A stretch of DNA of 64,000 bases from an uncultured Oscillospiraceae bacterium (GTDB taxonomy: Bacteria; Bacillota; Clostridia; Oscillospirales; Oscillospiraceae): the NCBI GenBank assembly GCA_947625845.1, contig CANQQB010000001.1, positions 58,764 through 122,763 on the forward strand. The letters run 5' to 3'. Positions 35,091 to 41,379 of the stretch are shown here, one piece after another. Numbering within the stretch: position 1 is the stretch's first letter; each line of letters opens with the position of its first letter. The notes under the pieces were generated by a model, which saw nothing but the letters and a program-made list of their open reading frames with translations, was not told the DNA's origin and searched no databases. A program made the translations under genes and the position numbers.

Positions 35091-35372
35091 AAGGTGTCCC
35101 CGGCTCACGCCGTGGACAGCGTTGGATTTTAATGTTTCTCTCCCTCCGTCGCGGCTTGCGCCGCGCCACCTCCCTCGTCAGAGGGAGGCGGGGGCTATGC
35201 CCCCGAATCGGCCCCAGAGGGGCCGGCCCCCTCTGACGAGGGGGCTGTCAGCGCCTTTAGCGCTGACTGAGGGAGAGAAAAATTTGATTGCGCCGCAGGC
35301 GCACATTATTGACGGCCCCTTTGTGTAAAGGGGGCTGTCGCCGCCTTTAGGCGGTGACTGGGGGATTGTAAC
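35091..35372. repeat. Repeat block B-A-C (first copy)
   Basis: Type B at 35091-35134 (GTGTCCCCGG...CGCCGTGGAC) is followed by type A at 35137-35278, ending in TCTCTCCCTC and GAGGGAGAGA. Inside type A six hairpins follow in a row: GCGGC/GCCGC, CCTCCCTC/GAGGGAGG, GGGGGC/GCCCCC, CGGCCCC/GGGGCCG, CCCCCTC/GAGGGGG and GTCAGCGC/GCGCTGAC. Type C follows at about 35290-35372. No gene is seen in this stretch. Confidence 0.85.
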
Positions 35373-35402
35373 GTCGGATAACCGCCCCCCGCCGCTCACA
35401 AA

Positions 35403-35590
35403 AAGGTGTCCCCGGCTCACGCCGTGGACTGCGTTGGATTTTAATGTTTCTCTCCCTCCGTCGCGGCTTGCGCCGCGCCACCTCCCCCGTCAGGGGGAGG
35501 CGGGGGCTATGCCCCCGAATCGGCCCCAGAGGGGCCGGCCCCCTCTGACGAGGGGGCTGTCAGCGCCTTTGGCGCTGACTGAGGGAGAGA
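35403..35590. repeat. Repeat block B-A (second copy)
   Basis: Type B at 35403-35446 and type A at 35449-35590, nearly identical to the block 312 bases upstream. The following 130 bases (35591-35723) hold two hairpins, CCCCAACGG/CCGTTGGGG and TGGCACCCGG/CCGGGTGCCA. The first resembles the start of type F. Confidence 0.85.
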
Positions 35591-35723
35591 CATTTAAATA
35601 TTCTTCCTTATTGTTCGGGGTCCCCAACGGGCAGGCCTGTCCGTTGGGGAAAAGGAGGAAGGACCGTGACCGATGATGGCACCCGGTTTTGCCGGGTGCC
35701 AGAATCTTCACGGTTCTTCCGAC

Positions 35724-35784
35724 GTAAGCCTCCCCTGTGTAAGGGGAGGTGGGCCGCCGTACGGCGGCTCGGAAGGGTTGTAAC
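35724..35784. repeat. Type C palindromic repeat interrupting an acyltransferase remnant
   Basis: Stem CCTCCCC-TGTGTAA-GGGGAGG, stem GCCGCCG-TA-CGGCGGC and flanking GGAAGGGTTGTAAC. It lies directly at the 3' boundary of the truncated acyltransferase reading frame. Confidence 0.75.
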
Positions 35785-35789
35785 AGCAG

Positions 35790-35941
35790 TGCGCCCCCGC
35801 CGCCAGCAGAAAAAACTCCACGGCGTATCGCCCGCTGATAAAATGCGCATGGTCGGCAAAATAAAAGTGATAGTACACGATAAACCAGGCATACACGAAC
35901 TTCATCAGATCGATCGACCCGTTCCGCTTTTCCACGCGCAT
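35790..35941 (-). pseudogene. Acyltransferase 3 (OafA-like) N-terminal fragment
   Basis: About 45 recognisable residues: RNGSIDLMKFVYAWFIVYYH and then SGRYAVEFFLLAAG, the typical first membrane helix and catalytic-His region of acyltransferase-3 proteins. Full proteins are about 350 aa. The frame is cut off where the type C repeat begins, so about 85% of the gene is missing. The probable start is GTG 35935 (GGAGG eight bases before) or ATG 35941. A good SigA promoter remains intact upstream (35970-35998). It is probably non-functional. Confidence 0.75.
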
Positions 35942-35969
35942 TTCCTCCCTGTAGGCCGGAATATCGCTC

Positions 35970-36022
35970 ATAATAACCCGGTTTTTCGGGTATGTCAATT
36001 ATAATTATCATAATGATAATTA
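35970..36022. promoter_or_regulatory. Divergent control region: minus-strand promoter and 21-bp perfect palindrome
   Basis: Minus strand TTGACA (35993-35998), 17-bp spacer, TATTAT (35970-35975), directed at the acyltransferase remnant. Beside it lies a 21-bp perfect palindrome at 36002-36022 (half-site TAATTATCAT around a central A). It lies 55 bases before the XRE gene, so autoregulation by that protein is likely. The half-site also resembles a Fur box, so a metal regulator is an alternative. Confidence 0.65.
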
Positions 36023-36076
36023 AATTTCCATTCCCATCAGGTATCATACAACCAAAACAGGGAGAGGGATGGTACT

Positions 36077-36376
36077 ATGGTGGCTGACCGTATCAAGCGG
36101 CTGCGCGAGCAGCGCGGCATGACCCAGGCCGCGCTGGCGAAGCATCTTGGTATAACGAGGGCCAGCGTGAACGCCTGGGAGATGGGCATTTCCGTCCCAT
36201 CTACCCAGTACGTCATCGCTTTAGCCGACATCTTTGCCGTATCCACCGACTATCTTCTGGGGGTAGACGCGTCCAGCAGCGTCAGCGTGACTGGTCTCAC
36301 GGACGGGGATGTGGCCCTGGTCCACGCCCTTGTGGACCACCTGCGGGAGAAGAACAAGCGCATACCGCGTCCGTGA
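36077..36376 (+). CDS. XRE family HTH transcriptional regulator
   Basis: 99-aa DNA-binding protein of the Cro/CI type. The HTH spans residues 5-58: RIKRLREQRGMTQAALAKHL, then TRASVNAWEMGISVPS and ALADIFAVSTDYLLG. The short C-terminal tail (about 40 residues) has no known effector domain. ATG 36077 is preceded by GGGAGAGGG. The 21-bp palindrome upstream is the best operator candidate. A clean terminator follows, so the gene is monocistronic and is separate from spoVAD. Confidence 0.92.
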   Translation: MVADRIKRLREQRGMTQAALAKHLGITRASVNAWEMGISVPSTQYVIALADIFAVSTDYLLGVDASSSVSVTGLTDGDVALVHALVDHLREKNKRIPRP

Positions 36377-36387
36377 CGAAAACGTAA

Positions 36388-36417
36388 GCCGGGAAGGATT
36401 TCTTCCCGGCTCGTATT
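36388..36417 (+). terminator. Intrinsic terminator of the XRE gene
   Basis: 9-bp stem GCCGGGAAG / CTTCCCGGC with a GATTT loop, followed by a long T tract (TCGTATTTTTTTG). Confidence 0.85.
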
Positions 36418-36446
36418 TTTTTGTCCCCGCTGCGCACACTACTGCC

Positions 36447-37466
36447 ATGGAAACGAAACGACTTGGAAAACAGACCGTCCGCCTGACCATGCAGCCCGGC
36501 GTAGCTGCGGCGGCGTGCGTAGGCGGGAAAAAAGAGAGCGAAGGCCCTCTGCGGAAATATTTCGACTACCTGAGCGAGGACTCCCGCTTTGGCGCGAAGA
36601 GCTGGGAGAAGGCGGAGAGCGCCATGCTCAAGATGTGCTACGCCATCGCCTGCGACAAGGCCAAGACCCCGCCGGGGGACGTGGAATACGTCTTCTCCGG
36701 GGACCTTCTGAACCAGTGTGCCGGCTCGGCCTACGCCATGCGGGAGTGCGGCGTGCCCTACTTTGGCCTGTACGGCGCCTGCTCCACCATGGCCGAAGGG
36801 CTTTCCCTGGCCGCCATGATGATCGACGGTGGCTTTTGCAACATTGCCGCCGCGGCCACCAGCAGCCACTTCTGCTCGGCGGAGCGGCAGTACCGCTTCC
36901 CCCTGCAATACGGCAATCAGCGGCCCCCCACGGCCCAGTGGACCGTCACCGGCGCCGGCGCGCTCATATTAAAAGCCGACGGCCCCGCCCCCTACGTGAC
37001 CCACATCACCACCGGCGTGATCACCGACGCGGGGGTGACGGACATGAACAACATGGGCGCGGCCATGGCCCCGGCGGCCTACGAGACGCTGAAGGCCCAC
37101 TTTGCGGACACAGGCCGCGGCCCGGACTACTACGACGCCATCGTCACCGGCGATCTGGGCGCGGTGGGTGCCGGCATCCTGGCGGACCTGTTCCGCCGGG
37201 ACGGCGTAGACCTGGGGGTCCGGTACATGGACTGTGGTCGGCTCATCTACGCCACCCGGGGCCAGGACGCCCACGCCGGCGGTTCCGGGTGCGGCTGCTC
37301 GGCGTCGGTGCTGTGCGGCCATCTGCTCCACGGCATGCTGGAGCACAACTGGAACAAACTGCTTTTCGCCGCCACGGGGGCCATGATGAGCCCCACCACC
37401 AACCAGCAGGGCGAGAGCATCCCCGCCATATGCCACGCGGTGGCCTTAGAGAATAACAGGTGCTGA
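36447..37466 (+). CDS. spoVAD: Stage V sporulation protein AD
   Basis: Thiolase-fold (ketoacyl synthase-like) protein of the SpoVA complex that binds dipicolinic acid for uptake into the forespore. 339 aa from ATG 36447. Landmarks are YVFSGDLLNQCAGSAYAMRE, GLYGACSTMAEGLSLAAMMI, ATSSHFCSAERQYRFPLQYG and YDAIVTGDLGAVGAGIL. Family length is about 335 aa. No strong promoter is seen in the 30 bases between the XRE terminator and the start; a SigG promoter may lie in or before the XRE gene. spoVAC, the usual upstream partner, is not here. Confidence 0.95.
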   Translation: METKRLGKQTVRLTMQPGVAAAACVGGKKESEGPLRKYFDYLSEDSRFGAKSWEKAESAMLKMCYAIACDKAKTPPGDVEYVFSGDLLNQCAGSAYAMRECGVPYFGLYGACSTMAEGLSLAAMMIDGGFCNIAAAATSSHFCSAERQYRFPLQYGNQRPPTAQWTVTGAGALILKADGPAPYVTHITTGVITDAGVTDMNNMGAAMAPAAYETLKAHFADTGRGPDYYDAIVTGDLGAVGAGILADLFRRDGVDLGVRYMDCGRLIYATRGQDAHAGGSGCGCSASVLCGHLLHGMLEHNWNKLLFAATGAMMSPTTNQQGESIPAICHAVALENNRC

Positions 37467-37467
37467 T

Positions 37468-37839
37468 ATGAACGAAACTGTAATGACATTTCTGAAGACG
37501 TTTCTGGTAGGCGGGGCATTATGCCTCATCGGCCAGCTTCTCATCGACCTGACCCGCCTGACCCCGGCGCGCATCCTGACCGCCTACGTGGTGGCGGGGG
37601 TGATATTGGGGGCCGTGGGGCTTTACCAGCCCCTTGTGGACTGGGCCGGCGCGGGCGCCACGGTGCCCCTGACGGGCTTTGGCAATCTGCTGGCCAAAGG
37701 CGTAAAGGAGGCCGTGGCGGAAAAGGGCGTGCTTGGCGCCTTCACGGGGGGCTTCACCTCCGCCGCCGGCGGCATCTGCGCCGCCATCTTCTTCGGCATC
37801 ATCGTTGCCTCCCTGTTCAAGAGCAAGGAAAAATATTAA
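37468..37839 (+). CDS. spoVAE: Stage V sporulation protein AE (AEb type)
   Basis: 123-aa membrane protein of the SpoVA dipicolinate channel with three to four hydrophobic segments. The start MNETVMTFLKTFLVGGALCL and the C-terminal stretch AFTGGFTSAAGGICAAIFFG are typical of the SpoVAEb/SpoVAC-type membrane subunit. It starts two bases after the spoVAD stop. A bidirectional terminator follows. Its last 20 codons are duplicated, in decayed form, at 39257-39312. Confidence 0.93.
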   Translation: MNETVMTFLKTFLVGGALCLIGQLLIDLTRLTPARILTAYVVAGVILGAVGLYQPLVDWAGAGATVPLTGFGNLLAKGVKEAVAEKGVLGAFTGGFTSAAGGICAAIFFGIIVASLFKSKEKY

Positions 37840-37843
37840 CGGA

Positions 37844-37867
37844 AAAGCGCCCCGCTCAGGGCGCTTT
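37844..37867. terminator. Bidirectional terminator between spoVAE and the anti-sigma gene
   Basis: 9-bp stem AAAGCGCCC / GGGCGCTTT with a six-base loop between convergent genes, A-rich on one side and T-rich on the other. Confidence 0.75.
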
Positions 37868-37874
37868 CCTATTC

Positions 37875-38666
37875 TCACTCCATAGCCGCAGGCCCGTCCA
37901 GCCGCTCCCCGTCGTAGGACCAATACTCCTCATGCCCGTCCGGGAACAGCAGATATACATACTCGTCCGTGAAGTCATAGCTCGCCGCGCCGTTGTTCAC
38001 GGTGTGCAGCGCCTGTTCCCATTCCCAGACCGCCCGCGCATAGCCGGTATCCTCCCGGACCTCATCCTCCGCCTCCCAGACGGTCTGGCCGTTGAAGGTC
38101 ACGGCGTCGATCTCCTCCACGGGCACGAACCAGAAATCATCTCTCTCCAAGCCATCAATACCCGCCCATTCCAGCAGGTGATGCTTCATCTCGATATCGA
38201 CGGCATGCCCGTCGTCGGATATCCGGCTTCTGGTAGTCGACGACCCGCCGTAGGTGCTGGACCAGCGGACGAAGACCAACTCCCCTGCCGGCGTGTCCAC
38301 CAGACACACGTCCCTGACCGCAAACGCGTCCGCGCGCACCGGCACGATACACCACTGGCTCAACGCCACAATGCCCCCCGCCGTGACAGCGACCGCCAGC
38401 ACCGCCGCCAGCACGATGGCCAGTATCTTTTTCCGCTTTTGCCGCCTGAGAAGCTCCCGGAACCGGCCCAAGGTGGTTTTCTCCCTGCCCGCCGCCTCCG
38501 GCAGCGCCTCCCGCAGCGCTTCATACTCCCGCCGGCAGTCCTGGCACCCCATCAGATGCTCCCCCACCGCCGACCGGGTCTCGCCGCTGACCACCCCGTC
38601 GTGATAAAGGGGCAGCAGGTCCCGGACCACCGGACAGGTCAGCAGCGGTCTTTTTCCCTCGTTCAT
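37875..38666 (-). CDS. Zinc-finger anti-sigma factor-like membrane protein
   Basis: 263-aa protein. The N-terminal anti-sigma zinc-finger (zf-HC2) has CPVVRDLLPLYHDGVVSGET, then EHLMGCQDCRREYEALR, giving the His/Cys set. One membrane helix follows (IVLAAVLAVAVTAGGIVAL), then an extracytoplasmic domain of about 160 residues that is Asp/Glu/Trp-rich and of unknown fold. Start ATG 38666 overlaps the sigma gene stop by four bases. It should hold the upstream-encoded ECF sigma factor at the membrane until a signal, not identified here, releases it. Confidence 0.87.
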   Translation of the reverse strand: MNEGKRPLLTCPVVRDLLPLYHDGVVSGETRSAVGEHLMGCQDCRREYEALREALPEAAGREKTTLGRFRELLRRQKRKKILAIVLAAVLAVAVTAGGIVALSQWCIVPVRADAFAVRDVCLVDTPAGELVFVRWSSTYGGSSTTRSRISDDGHAVDIEMKHHLLEWAGIDGLERDDFWFVPVEEIDAVTFNGQTVWEAEDEVREDTGYARAVWEWEQALHTVNNGAASYDFTDEYVYLLFPDGHEEYWSYDGERLDGPAAME

Positions 38667-39172
38667 ATGGTCCCTTCCTCTCGTAATGTCTCGGTAATGG
38701 CCTTCCGAGCCCGGTGGTAGGTCACTCTGGCCCAGCTCTCCGTCTTGCCGAACAGACCCGCGATCTCCCCAAAGGAGAGCTGCCCGAATGCCCGCAGGGA
38801 GAACACCTCCTTGTATGGCTCGTCCAGGGTGTGCAGCACCCGGTGGACCGCCAGGAACAGGTCCCTGGTCTCCGCCGCCTGTTCCACGCTGCCTTCGCCG
38901 GGAGAGGCGTCCCAGTCCAGGGGCTGCTCCCTGCCCAGCTTTTTGCACCGGTTGCGCCAGATGTTCTTGGCAATGGCGCAAAGCCAGGTGTACAGGCTGC
39001 TCTGGCCCGCGAAGTCCCCGGAGGCGCTCATGGCCTTCAAAAAGGTCTCCTGCGCGATATCCTGGGCATCGGCCTCGCTGCGGCACAGGGCCAGCGCGTA
39101 GCGGTACACCGCCTCGTACTCGGCGCACAGTGCCTGCTCCGATATCTCCGGCTCCCGCCGTTTCCTGCCCAC
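38663..39172 (-). CDS. ECF-type RNA polymerase sigma factor
   Basis: 169-aa sigma-70 family factor with only regions 2 and 4. Region 2 shows YRYALALCRSEADAQDIAQE and TFLKAMSASGDFAGQSSLYT; region 4 shows VFSLRAFGQLSFGEIAGLFG and WARVTYHRARKAITETL, the recognition helix. Start is GTG 39172. An ECF-type promoter (GTAACG - 16 bp - GTCTAA) lies 33 bases upstream, so the factor probably drives its own operon with the anti-sigma gene. The rest of the regulon is not visible here. Confidence 0.9.
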   Translation of the reverse strand: MGRKRREPEISEQALCAEYEAVYRYALALCRSEADAQDIAQETFLKAMSASGDFAGQSSLYTWLCAIAKNIWRNRCKKLGREQPLDWDASPGEGSVEQAAETRDLFLAVHRVLHTLDEPYKEVFSLRAFGQLSFGEIAGLFGKTESWARVTYHRARKAITETLREEGTI

Positions 39173-39204
39173 GGCCCCGCCCCCTTCCCTCGTCCGGACG
39201 CCTA

Positions 39205-39232
39205 TTAGACAATCCTGCGGAAAAAACGTTAC
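39205..39232 (-). promoter_or_regulatory. ECF-type autoregulated promoter
   Basis: On the minus strand, GTAACG (39227-39232), 16-bp spacer, GTCTAA (39205-39210). This fits the AAC-containing -35 and CGTCTAAT-like -10 of many Firmicutes ECF promoters. A second GTAACG copy lies directly upstream. Confidence 0.65.
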
Positions 39233-39256
39233 AACGTTACAAAAAAGTAAATTTCC

Positions 39257-39312
39257 GCGCCGCCATCTTCTTCGGCGTCATCGCGGCCTCCCCTTCCAAG
39301 AGCAGGGAAAAA
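39257..39312 (+). pseudogene. Decayed duplicate of the spoVAE 3' end
   Basis: About 56 bases closely resemble 37778-37833 inside spoVAE, with roughly 85% identity by eye. The encoded RAAIFFGVIAASPSKSREK matches the SpoVAE end CAAIFFGIIVASLFKSKEK. No start or remaining gene body is present. It lies on the far side of the sigma/anti-sigma pair, which is therefore bracketed by two copies of the same sequence. Confidence 0.75.
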
Positions 39313-39319
39313 CAAAACC

Positions 39320-39513
39320 AAAAGCCTCCCCTGTGTAAGGGGAGGTGGCAGCGCGGAGCGCTGGCGGAAGGGTTGTCCGTTATCCAGCGTTACAACCCTC
39401 CAGTCATCGTCGGAGCACGCATGGCTAGGCCGGGATTCGCCGCAAGCGGCAAATCCCGAATAGCCAGCGGCTCCTCTCCCCACGCGACAAGCGTGCCGCG
39501 TGGGGACCCCAAT
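39320..39513. repeat. Type C repeat with an inserted type F element
   Basis: Type C at about 39320-39380 (CCTCCCC/GGGGAGG stem, GGAAGGGTTGT flank). A second half of type C in inverted order starts at 39388 (TTACAACCCTCCAGTCA) and is interrupted at about 39404 by a type F element that runs to about 39513 in reverse orientation (ends at GGGGACCCC). Type F contains CCCCACGCG/CGCGTGGGG and a GGATTCGCCGCAAGCGGCA stem. Confidence 0.75.
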
Positions 39514-39534
39514 AGGCGGCGACAGGGCAGATTG

Positions 39535-40234
39535 TCAAGCAAGTGCAACACTAAAAACTTCTGCGGGAGTTTTCCATTTGAGGCATTTTCTGGGTCGGGA
39601 GTTGAGTAACCGCTCCACCCGCGCGATGTCCTCTTCCGTGACCTTCCTGAAATCATAGCCCTTCGGAAAGAAAATCGGCTTTTCCTGTCCACCAGCGTCA
39701 ACAGCAGCCCTTTTCCTATGCCGCCAAGGACCGTGTCCCCCTCCCAGTCGCCGAACCGCTTCCGCTTTTGTATTTCCTCCGGCCACTCCGGGATGATGCG
39801 GTCCGGATGGATGGTGTTGCAGCTGCTGTCGCGGCGCACGTACTTCTTGCCGCGCCGCCGCTGGTGCGTCTTCGCGGTGATGTCGGGGAACTTTTTCTGG
39901 CGAATGTAGCGGTAGATCGTGGTGATGCTGAGCTTTTTTGCCTTCGGGTGTTCCTCGCACGATGAAGTCCCATCGCTCCGTGCTCGGTTTCAGGGCTGCC
40001 CGGACCTGCTCCCGCCGCCGGGTGGTGTACAGGTTCTGCGCATGCCAGTGGTTGTACCAGTACGGGTTATCCGGAGCTTTGGGCTTGTATTTGGCCCAGT
40101 TCCGCCGGATCTCCCGACTGACGCTGGAGGGACTGCGTTCCAGTACGGCTGCGGCGCGTCTGATGCTGTAGCCCTCCGATAAAAGTTGCTGTAGATATTT
40201 TCTCTCGTCCAGTGTAAAATGTGTGTAGGACGAC
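39535..40234 (-). pseudogene. IS30 family transposase, frameshifted and internally deleted
   Basis: The N-terminal part (40234 down to about 39960) shows FTLDERKYLQQLLSEGYSIR and SPSSVSREIRRNW, the IS30 HTH. The frame then shifts: the neighbouring frame continues with FGDWEGDTVLGGIGKGLLLT, VDRKSRF (first catalytic Asp region). It then jumps back to the first frame with RVERLLNSRPRKCLKWKTPAEV, the conserved end. The stretch carrying the second Asp and the Glu of the DDE triad is missing (about 200-250 bases). The gene cannot encode an active enzyme. Confidence 0.88.
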
Positions 40235-40333
40235 ATGGCTCTTCCTCCTGTAAATGTTGGTGAACACGTACATTTTACACGATTTGGGCCATGTTGTCTC
40301 TTGTTTTGTTTCACCCCCACGGGTGTTGCACTT
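39541..40333 (-). mobile_element. IS30-family insertion sequence remnant
   Basis: Bounded by perfect 11-bp terminal inverted repeats AAGTGCAACAC (39541-39551) and GTGTTGCACTT (40323-40333). 793 bp long against roughly 1.0-1.1 kb for intact IS30-type elements. The transposase inside is broken, but the ends are intact, so it could still be mobilised in trans. Confidence 0.85.
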
Positions 40334-40344
40334 CGTATGATAAC

Positions 40345-40384
40345 CTGCCCAGCCCCCTTTGACAAGGGGGGCTTTCAGAACGGA
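40345..40384. repeat. Type D palindromic repeat fragment
   Basis: CCCCC-TTTGACAA-GGGGG stem and trailing GGCTTTC, as in the copies at 47166, 47455 and 51990. It lies between the IS30 remnant and the HAD gene. Confidence 0.65.
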
Positions 40385-40397
40385 AGCTATTTGATTT

Positions 40398-41213
40398 TTA
40401 TTCCAATAGAAATTGCCGGATGGCCTGGCCGGAGCCGTTGTGGTCGCAGTCGGCAACCACCGCGTCCGCCATCGCCAGCACCGCAGGCTCCGCGTTGCCT
40501 ACGGCAACCGCAATGCCCGCCGCCGCCAGCATGGACCGGTCGTTGTCAGCGTCGCCTACGGCCACGACCTGGTCCATGCCGATGCCCAGCCGCGCCGCAA
40601 GCCAGGAAAGTCCCGTGGCCTTCGTGACCCCGGTGGGGCTCATCTCCAGCCCGGCGGCCTCGGCAAAGGCGACCGTCAGGGGCAGAGCGCGCAGGGTCTC
40701 ATAGGCCGCTGAACGGTCGGCAGGGGAGCGGAAATACACGTTCACCTTGGGCACATACGGCCGCTTCGCCGCCTCGGCCGCCACATCGTCCACCAGAACG
40801 GGCACGGTGGTATAAAGCTCCTGATAGGGTCCCATGCCGTAATCCGCCGCGCGGCACGCCTTGGCCCTCGGCAGCACGGAGGCGTCCGCCGCCATGAGAT
40901 GGGCCATGGCGCCGTATTGGTCCGCAACGGCGACGATCTTCAGCACCAGGTCCCGGTCGATGCCAACGGAGAACAGCGCCTTGTCCTCCCGCAGGTCGTA
41001 GACCACCGCGCCGCTCACCGTCACGGCGTAGCGCACCGAGGAAAGCTGCGGCCGATAGGGCGTCAGCTCCGGCACGCACCGGCCGGTGCACAGCACCGTC
41101 TCCTTGCCCAGCGCCGCCGCGGCGTCGATGTCCCGGACCGTCTCGGGCAAAAGCCGCTTGTCACGGGTCAAAAGCGTACCGTCCATGTCCAGAGCGATCA
41201 GTTCATAAGCCAT
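40398..41213 (-). CDS. Cof-type HAD hydrolase
   Basis: 271-aa cytosolic phosphatase of the Cof/HAD-IIB subfamily (sugar phosphate, FMN or related substrates). Motif I is ALDMDGTLLTRDKR (residues 6-19), motif II lies in YAVTVSGAVVY, motif III is the Lys in GVTKATGLSWLAARLG, and motif IV is VVAVGDADNDRSMLAAAG. The cap (about residues 85-185) is the variable substrate-selecting part. ATG 41213 was chosen as the start of the conserved domain; the longer frame runs through the promoter. Divergent from the polyphosphate operon. Confidence 0.92.
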   Translation of the reverse strand: MAYELIALDMDGTLLTRDKRLLPETVRDIDAAAALGKETVLCTGRCVPELTPYRPQLSSVRYAVTVSGAVVYDLREDKALFSVGIDRDLVLKIVAVADQYGAMAHLMAADASVLPRAKACRAADYGMGPYQELYTTVPVLVDDVAAEAAKRPYVPKVNVYFRSPADRSAAYETLRALPLTVAFAEAAGLEMSPTGVTKATGLSWLAARLGIGMDQVVAVGDADNDRSMLAAAGIAVAVGNAEPAVLAMADAVVADCDHNGSGQAIRQFLLE

Positions 41214-41240
41214 AACGCATACCCTCCCAAACCGCCGCTT

Positions 41241-41269
41241 ATCATACAACAGTCCGCTTGTGAACGCAA
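41241..41269 (-). promoter_or_regulatory. SigA promoter of the HAD hydrolase gene
   Basis: On the minus strand, TTGCGT (41264-41269), 17-bp spacer, TATGAT (41241-41246), 28 bases before the start codon. Confidence 0.6.
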
Positions 41270-41313
41270 GGGTCGCAGAATCAACAAAAATCGAGAAATT
41301 TCTGCATTTTCTT

Positions 41314-41342
41314 TTGACAGATACGCGCATGTGTGCTATTTT
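41314..41342 (+). promoter_or_regulatory. SigA promoter of the polyphosphate operon
   Basis: TTGACA (41314-41319), 17-bp spacer, TATTTT (41337-41342), 38 bases before the PAP start. Divergent from the HAD promoter. Confidence 0.6.
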
Positions 41343-41379
41343 AATTTTATCATTTAAAAAGAGGATGGAGGCATCTGAC

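Noticed and set aside
36309..36446. N-terminal extension of SpoVAD into the XRE gene
   Set aside because: It reads out of frame through the XRE coding end and its terminator; METKRLGKQ at 36447 is the family start.
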